Assembly (NCBI GenBank): GCA_017465145.1
Contig: JAFTWU010000004.1
Span: 58,403 to 122,402 of the forward strand
Source of the DNA: Clostridia bacterium
GTDB lineage: Bacteria > Bacillota > Clostridia > Christensenellales > Borkfalkiaceae
Direction of reading: 5' to 3'
Length of the DNA: 64,000 nucleotides
The notes under the pieces were generated by a model. It was not told the origin of the DNA, searched no databases, and was given only the letters and a program-made list of their open reading frames with translations. This document shows positions 24,901 to 32,645 of the stretch, piece after piece. Made by a program: the position numbers and the translations under genes. How positions within the stretch are numbered: position 1 is the stretch's first letter; every line of letters begins with the position of its first letter.

Positions 24901-26374
24901 TTATAGTTACGTTAAGAATGATAACGAAGTTCTAACTGGTACTGTTACTTCAGATCTTAACTACTTAACCTTAAAAGTATATTACACTACACAGGTTAAC
25001 TACAACGTAGAAGTATATTTGTATGATTCAACTTCTAAGCAATTTGTAATGAGTGAAGAATACTCAACGACAGATGCATCTGGTTTGATTGGCGATACAA
25101 TATCATTTAGTGAAATTAGTATTCCAAATTATATATTTGATCCTACGGTTGAAGGTTCAGTTCTATCTGGCACCATAACTAGCGGCTTTGCACTTAAAGC
25201 ATATTATATTCCTGCTATTACCGAAACTATTGAAGGTTTACGCAGTGAAGCTACTTTAGATTTAGGTATTGGCGAAGTTTCTGAATACACCTTAACGCAA
25301 TACGTTGTTAATACAACCAACGGAACTTCAGGACTAGGTGGTGCGGCAACCTTAAATGGTGAATCTTACACTGGTGTAGACGTAAAAGCTGCATACCCAG
25401 AACTTATCGCTAACGGCGTTGCAGATACTTCTATGCTTGACGGTATCTTTAAGTTAACTGCTAAAGGTGAATATGGTATTGCTGAATACAAGTTCGAACA
25501 ATACAAAGAAGGCGTATTCACGTGGAATAACATTGCAGAAGAAGGCACTGGTATTGTCAGTGTTGGTATGAACAGTAGATACATGTGGGATGGTGCTGGT
25601 AAATATACCGGTACTGCAACTACAAGTTACGTAACTGCAGAAGATGAAAAGTTCGCTCCTATCCACGCAGGTCAAGTATACAGTGGCACCATTGGTACTG
25701 GTGATGATAGATGGTGGAGAGCAACTGCAGATAAGCCTACTTCTAACACCACTTCTATGGGTGTAAGGGTATTCCCGTCACATACTTGGAACTACTATAA
25801 CACCTTATACAATGGTAAGGTTATGACCTTTGATTATTTCGTTGCTGATGAAAGTAGGAATCCTAAGACTCAACGTTTCGAATGTTACGTTGCTCCGTTA
25901 ACCTACGTTGAATTAAACGGTTCTGCACATACTTGGGGCTATGGTCACTATTGGATGCACGATTCATTCAAACTTACCGAAAATGCTTTCGTTGCCTTAA
26001 CGTGTACTAACCAAACTTCATCTATCCGTGGTGGCTCATTTACAACTCTTACAAACCACAACAATGGTAATTTTACTGGTCCTATGAGCGTATACGTTGG
26101 TAACTTTGGTGTTGCAGATGGTTATAATGTAGAATACTATCTAGAACAAACCCAAAAGGTAGATGGCGTAACTACAGGCTTAGGTACGTATTCTGCTATC
26201 CCAAGTCGTATTGAAACCTTTACTGCAGCTGTTGGTACAGAAGTAACGGCAAATACTGCGCTTTCAGTTTCTACTGGTTATGCATATGCTGCTAATGAAA
26301 ATGAAATTCTTACTGGCACTGTATCAGCAGATGGTTGCATCACCTTAAAGGTATACTACAAATACGGCGCATAA
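21989..26374 (+). CDS. Large secreted protein with three internal repeat modules
   Basis: 1461 residues from the ATG at 21989; a TTG 54 nt upstream in frame lies inside the peptide gene and is rejected. A signal peptide ends at AKA (residue 33) without lipobox. Three modules start at E-G-(T/V)-F-(V/T)-W-N-N-(V/I) near residues 347, 723 and 1173. Each continues with an (F/V)P(T/V/S)HS..YY....A/NGK/N...FDY segment, a (Y/F)VGN block, and an InlB/MucBP-like beta repeat (G-Y-x-Y ... LSG-x-(V/I) ... LK-(V/A)-YY). There is no LPxTG or anchor helix at the C-terminus (ends KVYYKYGA). Probably an exported surface or glycan-binding protein; no catalytic site recognised. Confidence 0.8.
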   Translation: MKAKRFNLATILCALFSAAFLSVGIVFTVPAKAADVTGEQAQSIFVMDEGASVRIGEEGTADVNGLKFTASMTDANYQGLFGENGSVGEGKTYSKATFGMLIAPASYEDLNYANVFGQEAIYGWSLFNEETGEWLPYEGEKTEIINIYNQKLYQVVDAESGVISWEFRGGSITNLVGEWIATDFQGLAYVELTKNDGTGCDYIMANAGQIANMYEVAVKSYYDENSELTADDKAWIKANYIEAASEAVAVNVGLTPATSIDLAEYGLPAGEYDFYVQQYINKAKDLVENNGKFYMTSKLTKDYVGEKAVATVDGTVVDTSSLEGMYAITAAFPGTEYGYTFYVDRYNEGTFVWNNVNDVNESVRISDAWGTSSWHIRPEIMTELTYIEDNESDTVTAGRSGNYYKATFTSYQDAKYNTAVDGFGAKVLPVHSREYYTTLFAGKSIIMDYYYTKEVSEELANQYIYWQFVIGYGMGYPAGNLDYSQPHNSWNGRSGWLSRQSLALDTIATEEHWVALLSANGDSNGGHGTMVGLRNAVGDGTVLDYNEKTETYTGEISFYFGNVHLTDTNMNYTEVAYDLEGNEIATTTKSAALGSTVTYTPAEISGYVYVPANENNVLSGAVLGNNTLTLKAYYAPATEETIPGITYQDSYDFSAYLDDVASYAVTQYIVRSSGNVAVDVTSTYADKLTDTVIDLTSFDGIYTVTATASDGSTHKVNFERAIEGVFTWNNINSTQGALIRERYIYNNYLPANTTLDVLTYGSGDELDTLLTKGGQNGTAPAGGTDGIFYKVYDPDFNTDLKGDDGYQPALAVFPTHSLSYYTEVWAGANINFDYFVRTYTRACNATGQGYVKQMPYATADAYGNETYHWRIQNWYTASFSINENVYNRLIAATNKKADGGFGYLFALSTKNVDYADGPVGFYVGNIRLETGYNTEYYVAQADGSYQLNNTVFTKAYAGKTVTANTSYAIENYSYVKNDNEVLTGTVTSDLNYLTLKVYYTTQVNYNVEVYLYDSTSKQFVMSEEYSTTDASGLIGDTISFSEISIPNYIFDPTVEGSVLSGTITSGFALKAYYIPAITETIEGLRSEATLDLGIGEVSEYTLTQYVVNTTNGTSGLGGAATLNGESYTGVDVKAAYPELIANGVADTSMLDGIFKLTAKGEYGIAEYKFEQYKEGVFTWNNIAEEGTGIVSVGMNSRYMWDGAGKYTGTATTSYVTAEDEKFAPIHAGQVYSGTIGTGDDRWWRATADKPTSNTTSMGVRVFPSHTWNYYNTLYNGKVMTFDYFVADESRNPKTQRFECYVAPLTYVELNGSAHTWGYGHYWMHDSFKLTENAFVALTCTNQTSSIRGGSFTTLTNHNNGNFTGPMSVYVGNFGVADGYNVEYYLEQTQKVDGVTTGLGTYSAIPSRIETFTAAVGTEVTANTALSVSTGYAYAANENEILTGTVSADGCITLKVYYKYGA

Positions 26375-26457
26375 AAACGCTTAATAAGTCGCAAAATTTA
26401 TCATTCTAAGCTTGTCAAAGAATCTTAAATAATCGGCTTAAAGTAAACAACAAAATT

Positions 26458-26487
26458 CAACCCCGTGGATATCCACGGGGTTGTTTT
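26458..26487 (+). terminator. Intrinsic terminator after the repeat protein
   Basis: A 26-bp perfect palindrome (26458-26470 with 26471-26483) followed by TTTTG. The remaining gap to 26745 holds a further hairpin near 26502-26533 and the promoter and repeat listed next. Confidence 0.85.
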
Positions 26488-26618
26488 GTTTTAAAATTTT
26501 ATTGCTTTGCTTTGCAATAAATTTCACTAAAATAGGGCGGACGCAGGGTATACCTTTTTATTATAAAATCATTAGAAAAAATCTATATAATTTTACGATA
26601 ATATTTTCATTTTTCCAC

Positions 26619-26647
26619 TTGATTATTGCTAACTTTCATTGTATAAT
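26619..26647 (+). promoter_or_regulatory. Promoter of the GIY-YIG gene
   Basis: TTGATT (26619-26624), 17-nt spacer, TATAAT (26642-26647). Confidence 0.55.
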
Positions 26648-26691
26648 TCTATTAAGATATTAAAATAGGTAAAGTCTGGTGTTTTTTACCC

Positions 26692-26743
26692 TATTGTCAT
26701 TCTGCGACGGACACACTTTGACGGGCAAGCACGGAATCAAAAA
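26692..26743 (+). repeat. 52-bp direct repeat, left copy
   Basis: Identical over 52 bases to 27076-27127. It begins TATTGTCATTCTGCGACGG and ends GGAATCAAAAA. The start codon of the GIY-YIG gene lies 3 nt after its end. Confidence 0.9.
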
Positions 26744-26745
26744 AT

Positions 26746-27027
26746 ATGTATTATGTTTATATTTTATCTTCTATAAATAATAAAGTTCTATACGTTGGCG
26801 TTACTAATGACTTAAAACGTAGAGTTTACGAACATAAAAACAAACTTGTTGACGGTTTTACAAAAAAATATAACGTTAATAAACTTGTATATTTTGAAGA
26901 AACTTCTGACGTTAATAGTGCTATAAAACGCGAAAAGCAACTAAAAAAATTATTGCGTGTTAAGAAAGAGCAGTTAATTAATAAGATTAATCCTTTATGG
27001 ATAGACTTATCTTTGCAATTATTTTAA
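26746..27027 (+). CDS. GIY-YIG nuclease domain protein (UPF0213/YhbQ-like)
   Basis: 93 residues, a complete single-domain GIY-YIG protein. YVYIL and LYVGVT are the GIY and YIG strands; R-R-V-Y-E-H-K supplies the conserved Arg/Tyr/His, and the metal-binding Glu is in AIKREKQLK. No ribosome site of note is seen; the start is 3 nt after the repeat, so the repeat itself is the 5' leader. Free-standing proteins of this type have unclear roles in DNA repair or mobility. Being enclosed between two perfect repeats suggests a mobile or formerly mobile unit. Confidence 0.85.
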   Translation: MYYVYILSSINNKVLYVGVTNDLKRRVYEHKNKLVDGFTKKYNVNKLVYFEETSDVNSAIKREKQLKKLLRVKKEQLINKINPLWIDLSLQLF

Positions 27028-27075
27028 TAGGCCCCGCGCAAGTCCATCAAGCAAGCACCTCACAGGGCGACACCT

Positions 27076-27127
27076 TATTGTCATTCTGCGACGGACACAC
27101 TTTGACGGGCAAGCACGGAATCAAAAA
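27076..27127 (+). repeat. 52-bp direct repeat, right copy
   Basis: Same sequence and orientation as 26692-26743, 49 nt after the GIY-YIG stop. It ends 38 nt before the next gene, upstream of that gene's AAGGAG. Confidence 0.9.
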
Positions 27128-27165
27128 CAATAAAATATATTTATCATTGATATAAGGAGCAAATT

Positions 27166-28827
27166 ATGGACGAAAATAGATGTATGCAAGTAACCGTTAG
27201 TTCTTTGGATAAAGTATTCCCCAAAGAAGGCCCCACGCTATTTCAATCATCTTACAAGATGATGAAAAACGAAATTTTCCACTTCCAAGTTGCATGTAAG
27301 GCTCAACACCTTACTCAAATGCTTTACGCAGATATTATTAGCGATTTGGGTGACAAGGTTTCTATCCGTACGGTAGAATGCATACCCGCGCGTTATGCCG
27401 TTAATCCCAACAGCGACGACTATATTATCAAGGGACACGGCAACGACGAAACTTATCCCGATTTACTTCGCCCCACCATGCAAGGTGATGAAATTTTCGT
27501 GCCTGAACAATGGTTTACTTTCTGGGTAACCGTTGATGGTACTAAAGAAAATCTTCCCGTTGGTGAACATAACATTAAAATTCACATTTACAACAAAATT
27601 GAACCTAGACGTTGGTTCTTCTATGACCAAACTTCTATCTTTAATTTAACCGTTATTGACGACGAACTTCCTAAACACGACGTTACTTATACCCGCTGGA
27701 TGCACTACGACTGCATTTGCGATAAGCACAACGTTGAACCCTTTACCGATGACTTCTATAAAATCACCGCTAAATACGTTGAAAGCGCGGTTAACCACGG
27801 TATGAATATGCTTTATACTCCCCTTGTTACTCCGTCTCTTGACACCCGTATCGGCACTTACCGTCGCACCGTTCAACTCGTCAAGGTTGAAAAAATTGCA
27901 GACGGCGATTATAAGTTCGATTTTAGCGAAGTTAAAAAGTTTATGGAATTTGCCGCATCTCTTGGCATTGAAAAATACGAACTTTCTCACTTAGCATCTC
28001 AATGGGGTGCACGTTGTACGCCAAAGGTTGTTGCAACCGTTAACGGCAAAGAAGAACGTATTTTTGGTTGGGATAACCCCATAAGCGACCCCGAATATGC
28101 AGTTTTCCTAAACCAAATGCTTGCTGAGTTCCGCCTATTCTTAATTGAAAACAACTATTTAGATAAAGTTTATTTCCATATCAGCGACGAACCGCAACCC
28201 GATGCACTTCCTAACTTTAAGGTTGTTTGGGATATCGTTAGCAAACACTTCCCCGAAGCGCGCTTTATGGACGCTTTATCTCACAGTGATTTCTACGATG
28301 CGGGTTATATAACCCACCCCGTAGTTGGGTTAGAAGTTTACGACAACTTCCCAACCAAGTGGGTTTACTACTGCGGTTGCATGTGCAAAGACTACGTTAC
28401 TAACTGCCACTTTGCTATGCCTTCACAACGTAACAGAATTTTGGGTTTCCAAATGTTCAGAAATGGGTCAACGGGTTTCTTACAATGGGCTGTTAACTAC
28501 TATCACGCTACCGATTCACGCTATAAAATCGACCCCTATTTCGTTTCAGACGCGGGCGGTGCATTAGAAGCGGGCGATAGCTACGTTGTTTATCCCGCAG
28601 ATAACGGCGTTTACGAATCTCTCCGTCACGAAGTTTTCTTCGACGCGTTCCAAGATTATTCCGCTTGTATGTTGCTTGCAAAATATATCGGCAAAGATGC
28701 CGTTATCGATATGCTAGACGACTACGGCGTTAAAAAAGGTTACTACACCTATCCGCACTCTGCTGAATGGCATATGAACCTTAAACTTAAAATTTACGAA
28801 CGTATTGAACAAGAAAAAAACAAATAA
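27166..28827 (+). CDS. DUF4091 domain protein, cytoplasmic, glycoside hydrolase-like
   Basis: 553 residues without signal peptide. An N-terminal beta-sandwich (MQVTVSSLDKVFPKEGP ... EIFHFQVACKA) is followed by a barrel-like region with KVYFHISDEPQPDALPNFKVVWDIV, and then the DUF4091 C-terminal block: FRNGSTGFLQWAVNYYH ... ESLRHEVFFDAFQDYSACMLL. The HISDEP segment carries an acid pair that may be catalytic. Strong AAGGAG ribosome site. It begins a glycosidase series with GH36 and two GH20-type enzymes, so intracellular breakdown of an imported oligosaccharide is inferred. Activity of the family is largely untested. Confidence 0.8.
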   Translation: MDENRCMQVTVSSLDKVFPKEGPTLFQSSYKMMKNEIFHFQVACKAQHLTQMLYADIISDLGDKVSIRTVECIPARYAVNPNSDDYIIKGHGNDETYPDLLRPTMQGDEIFVPEQWFTFWVTVDGTKENLPVGEHNIKIHIYNKIEPRRWFFYDQTSIFNLTVIDDELPKHDVTYTRWMHYDCICDKHNVEPFTDDFYKITAKYVESAVNHGMNMLYTPLVTPSLDTRIGTYRRTVQLVKVEKIADGDYKFDFSEVKKFMEFAASLGIEKYELSHLASQWGARCTPKVVATVNGKEERIFGWDNPISDPEYAVFLNQMLAEFRLFLIENNYLDKVYFHISDEPQPDALPNFKVVWDIVSKHFPEARFMDALSHSDFYDAGYITHPVVGLEVYDNFPTKWVYYCGCMCKDYVTNCHFAMPSQRNRILGFQMFRNGSTGFLQWAVNYYHATDSRYKIDPYFVSDAGGALEAGDSYVVYPADNGVYESLRHEVFFDAFQDYSACMLLAKYIGKDAVIDMLDDYGVKKGYYTYPHSAEWHMNLKLKIYERIEQEKNK

Positions 28828-28892
28828 TTTAATTTCTTTAATTTAACCTTTACGTTAAACAATTTGTCTACTAACTAATTTGCAGGTGAATT

Positions 28893-30923
28893 ATGAACTT
28901 TAATTTTGGTAATTTTTCCTTTACCATTGAAAATGAAAAATGCTTAATAACTTCTAACGGTTTTTGCACGTTTGGTGCGCGTCCTTTCGTTGCTGTTCAC
29001 GTTGCGGGCGACCATAAAGATAGCCACTTTGGTGTTAAGGCGGTTATAGGCTCTCAAGACCTTAAATACCTTTCGCACGATATTACGGGCGACACGTTAA
29101 TTATTACTCAAAAAAGCCCAAAAGTTCTTGTAAAAACGGTGTTTGAAAAATATAACGACACCAACGCTATAAGGGTTTATACCACCGTTCAAAACGTTTC
29201 AAACGAAGATATCGTTTTAGAAGAAGTTTCTTCACTTATTTTAGGGCTTGCTAATAAAAACGAAAACGACGGCAAGGATTTATATTTTACCCGTTTTATT
29301 CAAAGCCACCACGTTGAATGTCAACCCCGCCGTGCATCTTTTTACGATTTAGGTCTTTTTAAGGGCAGGTCGGAATGGCAAAAGAAAATTTCCTTTGCAA
29401 ATATCGGCAGTTGGTCCACTAAAGAAGAACTTCCACAAGGCATTATCGAATGTGCTAAATGTGGCAAGCAAATGATGTTCCAATTAGAGAGCAACAGCGG
29501 TTGGTACTATGAAATAAGCGACCAAAGACAAGACTATTACGCCTACTTTTCGGGTGCTAATCTTACTTACGGAGGTTGGGCTAAAAAACTTTCTTCTGGC
29601 GAGCAATATACCACCGTTGCAGTTGCCATAACCTTTGGTGCGACCGCTACTGAAGTTATAGGCGAAATGACCAAATATCGCCGTCATATCGCTAATAATA
29701 GCCCCGCAGACCAAGGTTTGCCAACTATTTTTAACGAATATATGCATCTTTCTTGGGATAGCCCCACAGCGGAAAACACCCGCGTTATTGCACCACTTGC
29801 CAAAAAAGCGGGCGTAGAATATTACGTTATAGACTGCGGTTGGCATAACGAAGAGCCGGGCGACCAAATATATCCCTACGTCGGTCAATGGATTGAAAGC
29901 AAGGCGCGTTTCCCCAAAGGCGTTAGGGAAACTACCGATTTTATCCGTTCTTTAGGTTTAAAGCCAGGTCTATGGATAGAACCTGAAATCGTTGGTATAA
30001 AGTGTAAAGAAATGTTGGATTACTACGGGGACGATTGCTTTATGCAACGTTTTGGTAGACCTATAGAAGTTGCTACTAGGCGTTTCTTAGACTATCGCAA
30101 TCCAAAGGTTATCGACTATATGACTGAAACTATTCGTCGTATGGTTGAAGACTATGGTGCGGAATATATTAAATTCGACTATAACCAAGACTGTGGCGTC
30201 GGCACGGACTATTTGTCTTTCTGTGCTTCAGTTGGTTTAGAAGATTGCGCTAACGCCTTCTTAAATTGGGCGGACGAAATGGTTAAGCGCTTCCCAAACG
30301 TTGTGTTTGAAGCGTGTGCTTCGGGCGGTATGCGTATGGATTATAAAACACTTTCAAAGTTTTCTTTGGTTTCTACAAGCGACCAAACGAACTGTTTTTA
30401 CTATCCATATATAGCAGGTAACGTTTTAGCCGGCGCGCTTCCCGAACAGGCTGCCGTTTGGAGTTACCCCGTAAACAAACTTGACGGCCCCGAATTTGAA
30501 CTTAGCGACGAAACTACCATACTTAATATGATTAACAGTTTTATCGGCCGTATGCACCTTGCAAGCGACCTTGGTAAACTTAGCGAAAGACAATTTGAAC
30601 TTGTTAAAGAAGGCGTTGATTACTTTAACTCTTTCTCTAGCGATAAAAAGACGGCACTTCCCGTATTCCCAACAGGCTTTACGGCGTTTGGGGATAAGTT
30701 CGTTACGGCAGGGCTTAAAAACGGCAAAAAAATCCGCCTTGCAGTATGGAACTTAAGTGGTGAAGACTTTACCGTTAACGCACCTTTAGAAGGTAATATT
30801 AAGGCTGTAAAGGTCGGCTATCCTGTAAATTGGGAAACTGATTATAAGGTAGACGGCAACGTTTTAAGCGTTAACTTCAAAAAAGGTCAATATGCAAGAT
30901 TTTTTGAAATAGATTTAGATTAA
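28893..30923 (+). CDS. GH36 alpha-galactosidase
   Basis: 676 residues, normal for GH36. The N-terminal beta-supersandwich is followed by the barrel with YYVIDCGWHNE, KARFPKGVRETTDFIRSLGLKPGLWIEPEIV and YIKFDYNQDCG. The nucleophile is Asp429 in KFDYN, and the acid/base Asp497 in TSDQTN. EACASGG, also typical, lies between. It hydrolyses terminal alpha-galactosides such as raffinose-type sugars or host glycan caps. It has no signal peptide, so it acts on imported oligosaccharides in the cytoplasm. AGGTGA precedes the ATG. Confidence 0.92.
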   Translation: MNFNFGNFSFTIENEKCLITSNGFCTFGARPFVAVHVAGDHKDSHFGVKAVIGSQDLKYLSHDITGDTLIITQKSPKVLVKTVFEKYNDTNAIRVYTTVQNVSNEDIVLEEVSSLILGLANKNENDGKDLYFTRFIQSHHVECQPRRASFYDLGLFKGRSEWQKKISFANIGSWSTKEELPQGIIECAKCGKQMMFQLESNSGWYYEISDQRQDYYAYFSGANLTYGGWAKKLSSGEQYTTVAVAITFGATATEVIGEMTKYRRHIANNSPADQGLPTIFNEYMHLSWDSPTAENTRVIAPLAKKAGVEYYVIDCGWHNEEPGDQIYPYVGQWIESKARFPKGVRETTDFIRSLGLKPGLWIEPEIVGIKCKEMLDYYGDDCFMQRFGRPIEVATRRFLDYRNPKVIDYMTETIRRMVEDYGAEYIKFDYNQDCGVGTDYLSFCASVGLEDCANAFLNWADEMVKRFPNVVFEACASGGMRMDYKTLSKFSLVSTSDQTNCFYYPYIAGNVLAGALPEQAAVWSYPVNKLDGPEFELSDETTILNMINSFIGRMHLASDLGKLSERQFELVKEGVDYFNSFSSDKKTALPVFPTGFTAFGDKFVTAGLKNGKKIRLAVWNLSGEDFTVNAPLEGNIKAVKVGYPVNWETDYKVDGNVLSVNFKKGQYARFFEIDLD

Positions 30924-30970
30924 TTTTAATTAAACGATATAAAAAACAAATAAAAATAAAGGAAAGAAAA

Positions 30971-32608
30971 ATGGAAAATAAAAACGTTTTTGGCGTAATG
31001 CTAGACTGCTCTAGAAACGCCGTTATGACTTTAGACAGAATTAAAAAATTCATATGCGACATGGAAAAAATGGGTTATAACAGTCTTCAACTTTATATGG
31101 AAGACACCTATGAAATCGAAGGCGAACCACTATTTGGTCATATGCGTGGTAGATATTCTAAAGCAGAACTTAAAGAAATTGACGCTTTTGCTGCTGAACA
31201 TGGTATTGAGGTAAGCGCGTGCATCCAAACGCTTGCTCACTTAAATCAAATTTTCCATTGGCCTACCTACGCTGAAATATGCGATACCGCCGATATTATG
31301 CTTGTCGGCAACCAAAAAACTTACGATTTTATCGACAAGATGTTCGCTACTTGTGCAGAATGCTTTAAGTCGCGCACTATCAATATCGGTATGGACGAAG
31401 CGGCTCTTTTAGGCTCTGGTTCGTATATGGCGGAAAACGGTTATAAACCCCGTTTTGAAATTATTTTAGAACACTTAAACAAGGTGTCTGAAATCGGCGC
31501 TAAATACGGTTTCCGTATGGTTATGTGGTCTGATATGTTCTTCCGTATTGCAACGGGCGGTTACTATTACGGTCCAAAATGCACTATTCCCGACGACGTT
31601 AAGGCTAAAGTTCCCGCAAACGTAGAACTAGCTTATTGGGATTATTATCACGAAGATAAGCAAGTTTACGACGATATGTTAGACGCGCACTTAACCTTTG
31701 ATAAAAACATTTGGTTTGCAGGTGGCGCGTGGAAATGGCTAGGTTTCCAATCAGGCAACCAAAAAACTTTCGACACGACTAAACCCGCAATGCAATCTTG
31801 CAAGGAAAGGGGAATAAAGGATATTATCATTACCATGTGGGGCGATAACGGTGCAGAATGCCCGGTATACGCTGCTCTTCCCGGTGTTTTATACGCTGCG
31901 GAATGTGCTAGAGGCAACTATGATATCGACAGCGCTAAAAAGAAATTCAAAGAACTTTTCGATGAAGATTGGGACGACTTTATGTTGCTTGATATCACTA
32001 TGCCAAGTGATATTCCCTTACACGGCGAAGATACTTGCGGTGCAAAAGAAATGCTTTATAACGACTGTTTCTTGGGCAAATACGACTATTGCGTGCTAGG
32101 TAACGGCAGAGAAGCCCAAGTTTACCGCGAATATGCAGAAAAACTTGCAGTGGCAAAAAAACGTAGCAAAAACTTTGCTTACATTTTTGAAAGTTACGAA
32201 AAACTTTGTCGTTTAATGGCTGTTAAATACGACCTTGGTTACCGCACTAAAACGGCTTATCAAGCAGGTGACAAGAAAGCGTTAAAAGATATTGCAAAAG
32301 ATTATAAAAAGGCTGTTAAACTTGCAGAAGACTTCGTTAAGTCATATAGAAAGATGTGGTATACTGATTCTAAACCCCACGGTTTCGACGTTCAAGATAT
32401 CCGTATCGGTGGCGTAATTCAACGCTTAAAAGCGTGCGGTGCAAGGCTTGACGAATATCTAAAGGGCAAGGTAGACGCTATTCAAGAACTCAGCGAACCT
32501 ATCGTTAACCCCTTTACCGGCAGCAAGCAAGATAAAGAAGGCGAAAAGGGTAAAGGCGTTCCTTGTTGGAATACTTATATCCCCAACGTTTCAGTTAACT
32601 TGATGTAA
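30971..32608 (+). CDS. GH20-type beta-hexosaminidase, cytoplasmic (copy 1)
   Basis: 545 residues. The barrel begins FGVMLDCSRNAVMTLDRIKKFI, continues LQLYMEDTYEIEGEP and IQTLAHLNQIF, and carries the GH20 Asp-Glu pair in NIGMDEA (D142, E143). There is no N-terminal GH20b domain and no export signal, as in the intracellular exo-hexosaminidase subgroup. The C-terminal 150 residues are helical. It releases beta-linked N-acetylhexosamine (or glucosamine) from imported oligosaccharides by substrate-assisted catalysis if it follows the family. The next gene is a close paralogue. Confidence 0.85.
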   Translation: MENKNVFGVMLDCSRNAVMTLDRIKKFICDMEKMGYNSLQLYMEDTYEIEGEPLFGHMRGRYSKAELKEIDAFAAEHGIEVSACIQTLAHLNQIFHWPTYAEICDTADIMLVGNQKTYDFIDKMFATCAECFKSRTINIGMDEAALLGSGSYMAENGYKPRFEIILEHLNKVSEIGAKYGFRMVMWSDMFFRIATGGYYYGPKCTIPDDVKAKVPANVELAYWDYYHEDKQVYDDMLDAHLTFDKNIWFAGGAWKWLGFQSGNQKTFDTTKPAMQSCKERGIKDIIITMWGDNGAECPVYAALPGVLYAAECARGNYDIDSAKKKFKELFDEDWDDFMLLDITMPSDIPLHGEDTCGAKEMLYNDCFLGKYDYCVLGNGREAQVYREYAEKLAVAKKRSKNFAYIFESYEKLCRLMAVKYDLGYRTKTAYQAGDKKALKDIAKDYKKAVKLAEDFVKSYRKMWYTDSKPHGFDVQDIRIGGVIQRLKACGARLDEYLKGKVDAIQELSEPIVNPFTGSKQDKEGEKGKGVPCWNTYIPNVSVNLM

Positions 32609-32645
32609 TTAAATTTTTATAAACAATTTTTAGGAGACTTTTAAT

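Noticed and set aside
26481-26663. 60-codon plus-strand ORF after the terminator
   Set aside because: Starts in the terminator tail and covers the promoter of the GIY-YIG gene; hydrophobic low-complexity product from A/T-rich DNA.
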